Assembly (NCBI GenBank): GCA_019322735.1
Contig: JAHWIG010000002.1
Location: forward strand, 1-50,255
DNA length: 50,255 bases
Source: Candidatus Woesearchaeota archaeon
GTDB lineage: Archaea > Nanobdellota > Nanobdellia > Woesearchaeales > BS150m-G63
Reading direction: 5' to 3'
Under the pieces are notes generated by a model. It had not been told where the DNA came from and ran no database searches. It worked only from the letters and a program-made list of their open reading frames with translations. The translations under genes were made by a program, and so were the position numbers. Shown here piece by piece: positions 7,611-15,814 of this stretch (its first letter is position 1; every line of letters starts with the position of its first letter).

Positions 7611-9050
7611 ATGGTACTATTAACTAAATCAAAATATTTGGCAGGATTAGCATGCCCTAGATACTTGTGGGCCTTAGTTAATGATAAAGAAAAAATACCC
7701 GAACCAGATGTTGCCGCAGAATTTTATATGGATCAAGGAACTAAAGTTGGTGAATTAGCAACAAAACTTTTTCCAGAAGGCATTCATATTTCATCTGAAG
7801 ACTTTAGAGGTAATTTAAATAAATCTACAGAATTTCTAAAAAAGAAAGTACCTTTATTTGAAGCTGGATTTATGGTAGGAAATCTTTATTCTAGGGCAGA
7901 TATATTAGTTCCTGTTGGGGATGAATGGGATATAATTGAAGTTAAATCTGGAACTAGTGTAAAAGAAATTAATCTACATGATCTTGCTTTCCAGAAATAT
8001 TGTTATGAATCTAAGGGATTAAAAATAAGAAAGTGTTTTTTGATGCACTTAAATAATCAATATTTTAGAAAAGGAGAAATTGATCTTAAAAACTTATTAA
8101 TTAAAGCTGATAAAACTTCTGAAGTTGAAAAATTAATGAAAGATATTAAGGGTAAAATTGATTATTTCCTTGAAGTTCTTAATAATAAAAAATATCCTGA
8201 AGAAGCTATTGGGCCTCAATGTGAAAAACCTTCTGATTGTGCTTTAAATGAATGTTGGGATTTTCTTCCTGAGAATAATGTTTTTGATTTAGTTAGTGGA
8301 GGTAAGAAATCACTTCAGTTATTTGAAGAAGGCATTCACGCGATAAAAGATATTCCTGATGCTTTTGAATTAAATGATAAACAAGGAATTCAAAGGAAAT
8401 GTGAAATTAAAGGTGAGATTAATATCCATAAAGATGGAATTAAACATTTCTTGAATACTTTAAAATATCCCCTTTATTGTCTTGATTTTGAAACATTTAG
8501 TACTGCAGTACCAATGTTTAATGGATTAAAACCTTATTCTCAGGTTCCTTTCCAATTTAGTTTGTATATTGTTGAAGAAGGTAAGGAACCTAAACATCAT
8601 GAATTTCTCTATTCTGGGAAGGGTGATCCACGGGAAGAATTTCTTTTAACTTTAAAGAAAGTTTTAGGAAATAATGGTTCAATTGTTGTTTACAATCAAT
8701 CATTTGAGATTAGAATATTGAGAGAACTTGGTAATCATTTTCCAGAACATCAAAAATGGGTTGATGATGTTGTTTTACGAGTTGTTGATTTATTAGTTCC
8801 ATTTAGGAATTTTAGTTATTATAATCCAATTCAGAAAGGTTCAGCTTCATTAAAACAAGTTCTTCCTGCAATAACTGGAAAAGATTATTCTGGGATGGAA
8901 ATCTCTGGAGGGATGTTTGCTTCAGTTGAGTATTATAATATGGCTTATGATGATGGAAAAGATGTTAAAGAAGCATTATTAAAGTATTGTGGACTAGATA
9001 CTCTTGGGATGGTTTGGATTATTGAGAAGTTGAAAGCGATGTGTAAGTGA
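7611..9050 (+). CDS. DUF2779 protein: Cas4/RecB-like nuclease fused to DEDD exonuclease domain
   Basis: The 479-residue protein has two nuclease-like halves. Residues 1-220 look like a PD-(D/E)XK nuclease of the RecB/Cas4/Dna2 type: D97 in SRADILV, E110-V-K112, the Q-x3-Y motif around Q128, and four cysteines (C15, C204, C210, C215) spaced like the iron-sulfur staple of those enzymes. Residues 285-479 are the DUF2779 domain, with D292-F-E294 in CLDFETF, a middle VVYNQSFE and a terminal CGLDTLG (D463), the pattern of a DEDD 3'-5' exonuclease. The cellular role is not known to me; DNA repair or nucleic-acid degradation is inferred. Codons favour T in third position, unlike the ribosomal genes before it. 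Confidence 0.75.
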   Translation: MVLLTKSKYLAGLACPRYLWALVNDKEKIPEPDVAAEFYMDQGTKVGELATKLFPEGIHISSEDFRGNLNKSTEFLKKKVPLFEAGFMVGNLYSRADILVPVGDEWDIIEVKSGTSVKEINLHDLAFQKYCYESKGLKIRKCFLMHLNNQYFRKGEIDLKNLLIKADKTSEVEKLMKDIKGKIDYFLEVLNNKKYPEEAIGPQCEKPSDCALNECWDFLPENNVFDLVSGGKKSLQLFEEGIHAIKDIPDAFELNDKQGIQRKCEIKGEINIHKDGIKHFLNTLKYPLYCLDFETFSTAVPMFNGLKPYSQVPFQFSLYIVEEGKEPKHHEFLYSGKGDPREEFLLTLKKVLGNNGSIVVYNQSFEIRILRELGNHFPEHQKWVDDVVLRVVDLLVPFRNFSYYNPIQKGSASLKQVLPAITGKDYSGMEISGGMFASVEYYNMAYDDGKDVKEALLKYCGLDTLGMVWIIEKLKAMCK

Positions 9051-9092
9051 AAACTTTTTTAAAGAAATAAGGATTAAATATGTGAGAATAAG

Positions 9093-9398
9093 ATGGATGA
9101 AGACCAGTGTAGTAAAATAGAGAAAGATTTATCAAAAAGATTAAAAAAATTAAATGATAACCTTGAGAGATTAATTGATGGAGCAAATCTTTCTGATGAT
9201 TTTTCAATAAACAAAATCTGCGAATTAGATAGGACTGCTTCCAGTTACCTTGGTGAACTTAATAATCATAAAAAAGGAGTAATTAAAACGTCTAGATTTT
9301 ATGAAGTTTTTGATACATTACATAAGGAAGTTAACCATTTTCAAAGAAGATTATACACTGATTATAAAGAGATAATAAAATATAATATGGACCATTAA
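9093..9398 (+). CDS. Hypothetical helical protein
   Basis: The 101-residue product has no membrane segment and no motif I recognise. It reads as two or three long amphipathic helices: a heptad-like stretch SKIEKDLSKRLKKLNDNLER at the N-terminus and a C-terminal basic/aromatic region HFQRRLYTDYKEI. A short helical bundle or coiled-coil dimer is the simplest guess. The TATA-like sequence CTTTTTTAAA at 9054-9063 gives a nearly leaderless mRNA. It follows the DUF2779 gene by 42 bases and shares its T-rich third codon positions, so the two may have arrived together. Confidence 0.65.
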   Translation: MDEDQCSKIEKDLSKRLKKLNDNLERLIDGANLSDDFSINKICELDRTASSYLGELNNHKKGVIKTSRFYEVFDTLHKEVNHFQRRLYTDYKEIIKYNMDH

Positions 9399-9438
9399 TC
9401 TAAAAAAGGTAATTTTTTATAGTTCAAATTCTTAAACC

Positions 9439-9449
9439 CTTATAAAAAG
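9439..9449 (+). promoter_or_regulatory. TATA box for the membrane hydrolase gene
   Basis: CTTATAAAAAG lies about 65 bases before the start codon. With an archaeal spacing of about 25 bases, transcription would begin near 9472, giving a leader of about 35 bases that carries the Shine-Dalgarno GAGG at 9499-9502. This gene is therefore one of the minority here with a real 5' leader. Confidence 0.5.
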
Positions 9450-9507
9450 CATATATTTTTTATACTAAGAAATAGTATCATATTAAACCACAAAACAAGA
9501 GGAATAA

Positions 9508-10365
9508 ATGGATGTTACACTATTATCTATTCTTAAGATAATTGCTTGGTTGATTGGATTAATCATAATAATTTCATTACTGCAGTTCGTTGTAAACATC
9601 CACCCCCCGAGATATTATAGTTCTGATACTCCTGATAATTATGATTTAGAATATAAAAATGTCTCTTTCACAACATCAGATAATATAAAAATTAAGGGTT
9701 GGCTGATTATTTCTGAAAAAGCTAATGGAACTGTTATTATCGGACACGGCTATCCTTTTGATAAAGGAAATATACTGCCTGTTGTAAAATTCCTCTATCC
9801 AGATTATAATCTGCTTTATTATGACCATAGGTATTTTGGAGAAAGCTCTGGTTCAATAAGCACAGCAGGAATGAGAGAAAAAAATGATGTGAAAGCAGCC
9901 CTGGATTTTGTGAATAATGAATTTGGAAAAAAACCAGTTGCATTGTACGGGTTTTCTCTAAGTGCATCAGCAATGTTGATGTCTGATACAGATGTAAATG
10001 CAATCATATCTGACTCAGCATATGCTAATCTTGAGAATATGATTAAGCATATCTATTCTATATTTGGCCCGTTTAAATATCCATTCATACAATTGACAAA
10101 TATGTTTTCAATGCTCTTTTTCAAAATACACCCTAAAAATGTTTCTCCAGCATCAGCTGTTAAGGATATAAAAATACCTATTTTGGTTATACATGGCGAT
10201 AAAGACAGCCAGATACCTGTTGAGAATGCCTATCTTCTTAAAGAAAGCAACCCACATATTGAGCTTTGGATAATAAAGGGTGCTGATCATGGACAAGCAT
10301 ATGCTTTACACCCAGAAGAATATAAAAAACGTGTCAATGACTTTTTAAAGAAAAATATGAAGTAA
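9508..10365 (+). CDS. Membrane-anchored alpha/beta hydrolase (ABHD13/BEM46-like)
   Basis: The 285-residue protein begins with a strong transmembrane helix (about residues 5-29) and continues as an alpha/beta hydrolase. Visible catalytic elements are the oxyanion region IIGHGYPFDKGN, the nucleophile elbow GFSLSAS with Ser150 (the final Gly of the usual GxSxG is Ser here), Asp233 in HGDKDSQIP and His261 in GADHGQA. Architecture fits the BEM46/ABHD13 group of membrane-linked serine hydrolases. The substrate cannot be read from the sequence; esterase or thioesterase activity is possible. A Shine-Dalgarno GAGG precedes the start. Neighbouring genes do not suggest a pathway. Confidence 0.85.
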   Translation: MDVTLLSILKIIAWLIGLIIIISLLQFVVNIHPPRYYSSDTPDNYDLEYKNVSFTTSDNIKIKGWLIISEKANGTVIIGHGYPFDKGNILPVVKFLYPDYNLLYYDHRYFGESSGSISTAGMREKNDVKAALDFVNNEFGKKPVALYGFSLSASAMLMSDTDVNAIISDSAYANLENMIKHIYSIFGPFKYPFIQLTNMFSMLFFKIHPKNVSPASAVKDIKIPILVIHGDKDSQIPVENAYLLKESNPHIELWIIKGADHGQAYALHPEEYKKRVNDFLKKNMK

Positions 10366-10461
10366 AAAAAGGGATTTATATAAGTTGAATTAAACTTTAT
10401 GTTCTTATCCAACTTCTATCCATCTTAGATTATTATAAGTAAAATATATATTTAAATTTGT
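10366..10461. other. Intergenic stretch between convergent genes
   Basis: These 96 bases separate the hydrolase from the small Cys-rich genes on the other strand. They are A/T-rich with TTTATATAAG near 10375 and a T/A tract (ATATATATTTAAATTTG) near 10443-10460. I see no gene or stable hairpin; the tracts may act in termination. Confidence 0.3.
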
Positions 10462-10611
10462 CTAAATTTCTGCTATAAATGGCAAGTTACATCCATTCTT
10501 ACATTTCCAAGAACTAGGTGATATCTTAGCAGCAAAACATATTGATCCGCAGATCTTACATTTCATCTTTCCTTTCTTGATGTCTATTAGTTGCATTACC
10601 TTCTCAGTCAT
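10462..10611 (-). CDS. Small Cys-rich zinc-ribbon-like protein, 49 aa
   Basis: The minus strand encodes a 49-residue protein with two cysteine pairs: CKICGSIC in the middle and WKCKNGC near the C-terminus. This spacing suggests a zinc ribbon or rubredoxin-like knuckle. Its ATG overlaps the stop of the next small gene upstream (ATGA overlap, 10608-10611), so both are almost certainly translated from one message. No family is recognised. A role as a metal-binding regulator or ribosome- or polymerase-associated factor is possible but not shown by the sequence. Confidence 0.6.
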   Translation of the reverse strand: MTEKVMQLIDIKKGKMKCKICGSICFAAKISPSSWKCKNGCNLPFIAEI

Positions 10612-10751
10612 TTTGATTTACAACTGCATTTTTTTGCTATATGAATAATACAACCAATAAGTCTATGATCTTTACAGCCACAAAGAATACATTTCTTGAT
10701 CTTATGAGCTTTAGATTTCATCTTCTTATCATTGCACATTGGACATTTCAT
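10608..10751 (-). CDS. Small Cys-rich protein, 47 aa
   Basis: The minus strand encodes MKCPMCNDKKMKSKAH and continues to CILCGCKDHRLIGC and KKCSCKSK: eight cysteines and three histidines in 47 residues. The N-terminal CPMC and following CILC make a zinc-binding fold likely. It lies 11 bases downstream of the exported repeat protein and overlaps the next small gene by four bases, forming a three-gene minus-strand unit. The high Cys/His/Lys content would also suit a metal sensor or nucleic-acid-binding knuckle. Function is unknown. Confidence 0.6.
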   Translation of the reverse strand: MKCPMCNDKKMKSKAHKIKKCILCGCKDHRLIGCIIHIAKKCSCKSK

Positions 10752-10762
10752 AATAAGATTAA

Positions 10763-11149
10763 TTATTTACCACACCATTCGCCTTTATATCCTTCTTTAG
10801 AATAAAATTTATTCTCCCCTTTCCATTTTTGCCATGCTTCATTTACTTCTTCTTCAGAAGCATCATCAGATAATCCAAGTTTTTCTCTAAAATTAAACAT
10901 GTGGTTTGCCTTGCCTTTTCCCCAATGCTCTTTTTTTGCTTCCATAATCTGATCTTTAGTAGCATCAGAAGGGAGTCCTAGTTTTTCTAACCAAGCACTT
11001 TTATCATAAAAATTCTTATGGGTATAATCTCCAAACTTTTTCCAACCTTTGTAATCATACTTATTTTGAGATCCTATTGCAAAAACAGAAACAACCCCAA
11101 TTATCAATATACCCAATAATCCCATCATCACCAATTTTTTGTTTTTCAT
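10763..11149 (-). CDS. Exported or membrane-anchored protein with duplicated helical motif
   Basis: The 128-residue protein starts with a signal-anchor (basic MKNKK, hydrophobic 7-26). The exported part contains two related units of about 24 residues: LEKLGLPSDATKDQIMEAKK (residues 54-73) and REKLGLSDDASEEEVNEAWQ (88-107), each followed by a W-G or W-K-G ending. The unit resembles the short helical LGLxxDAt(e/k)xx(i/v)xxA repeats of bacterial periplasmic metal-responsive proteins, but I cannot assign a family. An AT-rich divergent promoter (11172-11181) serves it and the gene on the other strand. Two Cys-rich mini-genes follow directly. Confidence 0.7.
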   Translation of the reverse strand: MKNKKLVMMGLLGILIIGVVSVFAIGSQNKYDYKGWKKFGDYTHKNFYDKSAWLEKLGLPSDATKDQIMEAKKEHWGKGKANHMFNFREKLGLSDDASEEEVNEAWQKWKGENKFYSKEGYKGEWCGK

Positions 11150-11171
11150 CTTTCTTTATAAATGAAGGTAT

Positions 11172-11181
11172 CTTTATATAT
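11172..11181. promoter_or_regulatory. Shared divergent TATA region
   Basis: CTTTATATAT reads as a TATA box on both strands. It lies 24-32 bases before the minus-strand ATG at 11149, giving a leaderless message, and about 70 bases before the plus-strand ATG at 11249, giving a leader of about 45 bases. Confidence 0.45.
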
Positions 11182-11248
11182 TTTTCCTTATCATTTTAAT
11201 AAAACCAAAACATTAAAGAGTTCTAAAAACATCTCTTATTTAATAATT

Positions 11249-11542
11249 ATGAATAAATTAAAGAATCTTGCTGAACAAGTAGAGGAAATTCTTAAGGATG
11301 AACTGAAGAAAAGAAGAATAAGGTATGATATTGCTGAAGCTGAAATATATAATATGAAAAGTGTTGGTGTTCAAGGAGATAATAGATCATATGAGTATCC
11401 TGCCCAAATCACTATAAGATATAAGAGCGGAAGGTTTAATTGGAATAATGAATTCCTTACCAGATTGAGTACCAGGATTACCAATCAAGTTGTTGGAGTT
11501 AATAGGGTTGTTTATTTGATTAAAAAGATTGGTGATGAATAA
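11249..11542 (+). CDS. Stand-alone GMP synthase C-terminal (dimerisation) domain protein
   Basis: The 97-residue product aligns by eye with the C-terminal domain of GuaA (GMP synthetase C-terminal domain): SVGVQGDNRSYEYP corresponds to the GuaA segment SVGVxGDxRxY, and FLTRLSTRITNQVVGVNRVV to the FLxRxSxRIxNEVxGxxRVVY segment. There is no ATP-pyrophosphatase or glutaminase domain, and the KPPxTIEWE tail that closes the GuaA active site is replaced by IKKIGDE. In GuaA this domain mediates dimerisation and helps hold XMP. As a separate protein its role is unknown. An upstream in-frame ATG at 11162 would put the start in the promoter; 11249 is preferred. Confidence 0.72.
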   Translation: MNKLKNLAEQVEEILKDELKKRRIRYDIAEAEIYNMKSVGVQGDNRSYEYPAQITIRYKSGRFNWNNEFLTRLSTRITNQVVGVNRVVYLIKKIGDE

Positions 11543-11675
11543 GAAAGAGTATGTTTTGACTAAAGGCCAAACATAGAAATTTAATAAGGAAAGTATTGTT
11601 ACGGCAATAAAATAATTATTAAAAAAAGAGATAGACTCGAGATATTTCTATTCTATGCTATGCTTAAAGGATAAT

Positions 11676-13328
11676 TCACCTTTTTTTATTTTCTAAAAAT
11701 AATTCACTCAAATTAAGCTCAAACCCAGAAACAGGCATATCTAGATCAAAATTCCTGAGGACTTCTGGCTTTATCTCACCAATATAAGCCACATCCTTTC
11801 CCTTAACAGACACTCTAGCAACACGACCCTTGATAAAACTGTCATGATCTGTCTCAAGGACATCATAATCACAACCAATAGCAGTAAGCAATGCATCTAA
11901 GATCTGTCTTACTTCTGTATAGTCTGCTTCCCCATGACAACTAACAACCCCTAACCGAGTAAATTCTTTTACACCTGTCTCATAATTAGAATCTTTCTTG
12001 AAAACAGTTCCAATCTCAAATATTTTCTGAGGATAGTCATGATGTTTATTCTGCTGCAATGTCTTCATCAATCCAGGGATCATCCAATTCCTCAATGCAT
12101 GATATTCTGAAACAACAGATCCTTCAACTTCTACATAATCATAATCAATACACATCTTCTTAGTCAAAACCTCACCACTAATCAAATGATAATTGCTTGC
12201 CTCAATTAACCCAAATCCAACTAAAATATTAGCAACCTTAGATTTAACTTTTTCAAAATCATCTTCCTTTCCGACAGTACTAAGATTAGGTAATTCATCT
12301 TTAAAGTTTTCATAACCATAAGCGATAGCGATATCCTCAACAAGATCAATCTGATGCAATATATCTGCCCTGTATGCTGGAACTAAAACGGCCCCTTTAT
12401 TATAATCATACCCCATCCTTTCTAAACAATCCTTAACTTCTTTTTCATTAAGATTTAAACCAAGAATCTTATTAACATAACCAATATCAAGTTTCATACT
12501 TCTAGCTTTCAGATTAGGACTTATCTTTTTCTCTTTCCCATAATTAACATCCATAGAATAAATATTTCCACCCATGTCAGCCAAAGCAGTTACAATAATA
12601 TTCAAACAAATACTAAGTGCATTATAATCAAAACCACTACATTCAATAAATACCTCTTTAGTGTCTTTATTTATTTTCCCAGTCTCATCACTATTTATTA
12701 TTGGCGGCAAAGATAATACCTTACCTTTGGCATCAACAAATATTGGAAACTTATCCTTTCCTTCTAACAAATGGCCATAATCCCTGCCAGCAGGATGCTG
12801 ACTCAATATCTGCAATCCAGTCATCTCTCTTCCAGATTCAAGTGGCTTAAACTTTATCTCCTTAGGTTTCTTAGCCAAATATCTTATAGGAAACTTTATC
12901 TTCTCCATTGGATAAATTCCAATAGCTGCCTTTTTTCTGTTCCTTCCATAACTCACATGAAGTTTCTCTTGGATTTGAATTATCTCCCTTATTTTTTCAT
13001 CATTAAAACTAAGACCTTTGACGATGGCACATACAGTATACGGCCTTACATCAGACACAGAATTATCGACAATTAATTTCTCACCACTTTTAGTAACTTT
13101 ATATTCTCTTAACCCGGTCTTAACACCAATAAAACTGGAAAAGGCACGGGCAAATCCCTGTTCACTCAACATATCTGGCCTATTAGGAAATACCTCAACT
13201 TCAATTTCATCATCAATATTTTCAAGATCAGTTCCAAGCATACTTATTCTTTCTTTAAGTTCATCTAAAGGAAGCTTTTTTCCAACTAAATTTTCAAACA
13301 CTTTCCGATTTAATTTTACAACAGGCAT
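11676..13328 (-). CDS. pheT: Phenylalanyl-tRNA synthetase beta subunit, archaeal type
   Basis: The 550-residue protein is the archaeal/eukaryotic form of PheT, shorter than the bacterial one. It has the N-terminal segment ending in EVEVFPNRPDMLSEQGFARA, the B3/B4 editing region in the middle, the B5 domain (SMKLDIGYVNKILGLNLNE, EVKDCLERMGYD and VLVPAYRADILHQIDLVEDI) and the catalytic-like B6/B7 core (ALRNWMIPGLMKTLQQNK, QKIFEIGTVF, ELNLSELF). It pairs with PheS to form the heterotetramer that charges tRNA-Phe. Its ATG abuts the pheS stop with no gap, so the two are co-translated. Confidence 0.96.
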   Translation of the reverse strand: MPVVKLNRKVFENLVGKKLPLDELKERISMLGTDLENIDDEIEVEVFPNRPDMLSEQGFARAFSSFIGVKTGLREYKVTKSGEKLIVDNSVSDVRPYTVCAIVKGLSFNDEKIREIIQIQEKLHVSYGRNRKKAAIGIYPMEKIKFPIRYLAKKPKEIKFKPLESGREMTGLQILSQHPAGRDYGHLLEGKDKFPIFVDAKGKVLSLPPIINSDETGKINKDTKEVFIECSGFDYNALSICLNIIVTALADMGGNIYSMDVNYGKEKKISPNLKARSMKLDIGYVNKILGLNLNEKEVKDCLERMGYDYNKGAVLVPAYRADILHQIDLVEDIAIAYGYENFKDELPNLSTVGKEDDFEKVKSKVANILVGFGLIEASNYHLISGEVLTKKMCIDYDYVEVEGSVVSEYHALRNWMIPGLMKTLQQNKHHDYPQKIFEIGTVFKKDSNYETGVKEFTRLGVVSCHGEADYTEVRQILDALLTAIGCDYDVLETDHDSFIKGRVARVSVKGKDVAYIGEIKPEVLRNFDLDMPVSGFELNLSELFLENKKR

Positions 13329-14861
13329 TTATTTCAACCACGCTTTCATATTTCTTGTTTGTTTAAGATCATTCTTATATATCTCTCTTATATCTGAGAT
13401 ATCATAATAATCAGATACGGTTCTTTCAAGTCCAATCCCCCAAGCAAGTACAGGATAATCAACACCAAGCAAAGGCTTTACAACTTCAGGTCTAAATATA
13501 CCCGCCCCACCTAATTCAACCCATTTTTTCTTGACAGGGTGGAATATATCTACTTCGGCACTTGGTTCAGTATATGGAAAATATGCTGGACGAACCCTTA
13601 TTTTTTCAAAACCCATCTTACCAAAAAATTCTTTAAGATAACCCATCAGATTAGAAAAATTTACATTCTCATCAACAACTATCCCTTCAACCTGCACTAA
13701 TTCAAACAAATGACTCCAATCTAATGATTCATTTCTAAAACACTTACCGACAGAAAAGAATTTTGCAGGCAGATCTTCCTTCCTAAGCTTAGCAATCTCC
13801 CTAACACTCAGGACAGTTGTATGCGTCCTAAGCACATTCTTCTTTGCCTCATCAAGACTCCAATCATATCTCCATCCAATACTTCCAGTAGTCCATCCAT
13901 CTTCATGTGTTTTCTTAACCCTTTCAACAATCCCTTTATCTTTTAATTCACTTTTAATATCCTTGATAAAAAATGTATCCTGCAAATCACGGACAGGATG
14001 ATCTTGAGAAGTAAACAGAGCATCAAAGTTCCAAAAAGAACTATCAACTAATTTCCCTGTCATCTCAGTGAAACCCATCTCAAGCCAAATCTTCTTAACA
14101 TAATCAATAGCATCATTTACAAAATGCCTCTTACCATAATATGCCTTAGGGACATTTATTTCAACATCATAAGCCCTAAAATTCTTCTTCCTCCATTTAC
14201 CAGTCTTCAACAATCCAGAAGTTAAACGATCAATAAATTTCTCATCAGATATTCCTTTCTTAATAATCTTCTTCCCAAGAAGTGTTAATTCAACTTCACG
14301 AAGCTTAACAACTTCTTCTTTCAAAATATCTTTCCTTTTGATTAAATTTTCAAATGCAAACTTTTCTTCAGGTTTTAACCCACTGACTTCAACAGGAAAC
14401 TGTTTTTCTAAAAATTCTTCCTCTAAACTCTTTTTGAGCAACAACTTCTTACCATTATCTGTAATAGAAATAATCAGTTTCTTATCTTTCTTAAGATTGA
14501 TTGCTGCCTTCTTTTTTAATACGCCAACACATGCATCTAATTCATCTTTACTCAATCCAACTTCTTCACCGATTCCATCAAGACTTAAATCTTTTTCATT
14601 AACGGCTTCTAAAAATCTTTTCTCAGGCAATCCTTTTTTCACATACTCTTTTCCATTCTTACCAAGATCTATCACTTCTTTTTTATCTTCTTTCAATACA
14701 ATTATTTTTTTATTGCCCAACCATTGCAATGCCCTCATGATTTCAACACCTTTCAACCCAGATTTAGCCAAAATATCATCAAAAGAACTCAGAATAGATA
14801 ATAAAGGTAAAACTCTTCTTTCTAGAGGACTTAATTTTGCAATTACTGCTTTAACATCCAT
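13329..14861 (-). CDS. pheS: Phenylalanyl-tRNA synthetase alpha subunit
   Basis: The 510-residue protein has an N-terminal half of winged-helix-like repeats, as in archaeal/eukaryotic PheS, and a class II catalytic core. Motif 2 is visible in FFSVGKCFRNESLDWSHLFE, preceded by RTHTTVLSVREIA, and motif 3 in VLAWGIGLERTVSDYY. VRPAYFPYTEPSAEVDI forms the Phe-binding part. It performs the activation and transfer of Phe to tRNA-Phe. The TATA element TCTTTAAAAATC at 14882-14893 lies about 25 bases before the ATG, so the pheS-pheT mRNA is probably leaderless. Confidence 0.96.
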   Translation of the reverse strand: MDVKAVIAKLSPLERRVLPLLSILSSFDDILAKSGLKGVEIMRALQWLGNKKIIVLKEDKKEVIDLGKNGKEYVKKGLPEKRFLEAVNEKDLSLDGIGEEVGLSKDELDACVGVLKKKAAINLKKDKKLIISITDNGKKLLLKKSLEEEFLEKQFPVEVSGLKPEEKFAFENLIKRKDILKEEVVKLREVELTLLGKKIIKKGISDEKFIDRLTSGLLKTGKWRKKNFRAYDVEINVPKAYYGKRHFVNDAIDYVKKIWLEMGFTEMTGKLVDSSFWNFDALFTSQDHPVRDLQDTFFIKDIKSELKDKGIVERVKKTHEDGWTTGSIGWRYDWSLDEAKKNVLRTHTTVLSVREIAKLRKEDLPAKFFSVGKCFRNESLDWSHLFELVQVEGIVVDENVNFSNLMGYLKEFFGKMGFEKIRVRPAYFPYTEPSAEVDIFHPVKKKWVELGGAGIFRPEVVKPLLGVDYPVLAWGIGLERTVSDYYDISDIREIYKNDLKQTRNMKAWLK

Positions 14862-14881
14862 TAGAAAACCTAACTACTAAT

Positions 14882-14893
14882 TCTTTAAAAATC
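14882..14893 (-). promoter_or_regulatory. TATA box for pheS-pheT
   Basis: Read on the minus strand this is GATTTTTAAAGA, 21-32 bases before the pheS ATG at 14861. It lies in the 46-base gap between the TrmB gene stop and pheS, so pheST has a promoter of its own. Confidence 0.5.
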
Positions 14894-14907
14894 TTACTAT
14901 GAGAAAT

Positions 14908-15726
14908 CTACTTCTTTAATGCTTCTTCTGCTGTTGGCATCTTATCCCAAACAGATTCAAACATATTATCAAGAGCAGAAGCAAAAAAGGGAGTATTAAC
15001 CCAAATCCCTACATCATAAGTTGGATGAACCCCTGAATCGTTCAACACCATGAAAACTAAATCTTTTCCATCCACAATGGTAAATCTGGCCTTTCCATCA
15101 GTATGTCTCACTTCAGCTATATTAGAAATATCCTTAAGTGCAGCCTTACATTCGTTAGAAATAGGGGCAGCAATCCTAATCTCAACACCATTCTTTTTTA
15201 CTTTTTCAAGAATTGGTTTTAATCCTTCTATCTTCCTAATAAATCCCTGTGTGGTTGTCATCATAGTAACAGACTTCTCAGCATTCCTTATCATTGATTC
15301 AAGATGATTATATAGATTATGTCTTCCTCTAATTGACCCAGAAAGATCAGCAGGAGCTACCAATTCGATACCTTGGGTGTGCAAAGTAGTTAACTCCCTA
15401 AGTATATCAGTCTCTTTTAGATTTTCAAGTCTGTCTATTTTAACCTTAGCTTCCTGATGCATATTCTTCTTGACCCTCTCCACAACTTCAATAGGTGGAA
15501 CGGCCAAATATTTGATTGGCTTTCCCAATTTCAGAATAACAAATCCTTTTTTTTCTAAACTCTCAAGAATGTCATAACTTCTGCTTCTTGGAACATCAGC
15601 TATATCAGAAAGCTCGCCGGCTGTAGAAACCCCACGAGACAGTAATGCTGCCCAAATCTTGACCTCATACAAATTAAGAGAAAAGTATCGCCTTAGTTGG
15701 CTCAAAAATTCTTCTTTGACTATCAT
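14908..15726 (-). CDS. TrmB-family transcriptional regulator (copy 1)
   Basis: The 272-residue protein has an N-terminal winged helix (about 10-75: LNLYEVKIWAALLSRGVSTA, then ELSDIADVPRSRSYDILESL and KKGFVI), a short helical linker, and a C-terminal ligand-sensing domain of the TrmB/PLD-like kind (AEKSVTMMTTTQGFI, VEIRIAAPI, ARFTIVDGKDLVFMVL, YDVGIWVNTPFF). TrmB proteins in other archaea bind sugars and repress or activate transport and metabolism genes. The inducer here is unknown. A close paralogue lies at 36884-37663. An inverted repeat at its promoter suggests autoregulation. Confidence 0.88.
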   Translation of the reverse strand: MIVKEEFLSQLRRYFSLNLYEVKIWAALLSRGVSTAGELSDIADVPRSRSYDILESLEKKGFVILKLGKPIKYLAVPPIEVVERVKKNMHQEAKVKIDRLENLKETDILRELTTLHTQGIELVAPADLSGSIRGRHNLYNHLESMIRNAEKSVTMMTTTQGFIRKIEGLKPILEKVKKNGVEIRIAAPISNECKAALKDISNIAEVRHTDGKARFTIVDGKDLVFMVLNDSGVHPTYDVGIWVNTPFFASALDNMFESVWDKMPTAEEALKK

Positions 15727-15787
15727 TATATTGTATCCTCTTTGTTTTTTAATTATGTAAAAGAGTTAAAAACTGATACTACTCCCA

Positions 15788-15812
15788 TTGTGTTAAATTT
15801 ATTAAAACACAA
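15788..15812. promoter_or_regulatory. Inverted repeat, possible TrmB operator
   Basis: TTGTGTT (15788-15794) and AACACAA (15806-15812) are perfect 7-base arms separated by an 11-base A/T spacer. The element lies immediately downstream of the minus-strand TATA sequence at 15815-15825, that is over the expected transcription start of the TrmB gene, where a repressor dimer would block transcription. Autoregulation is inferred. Confidence 0.45.
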
Positions 15813-15814
15813 CT

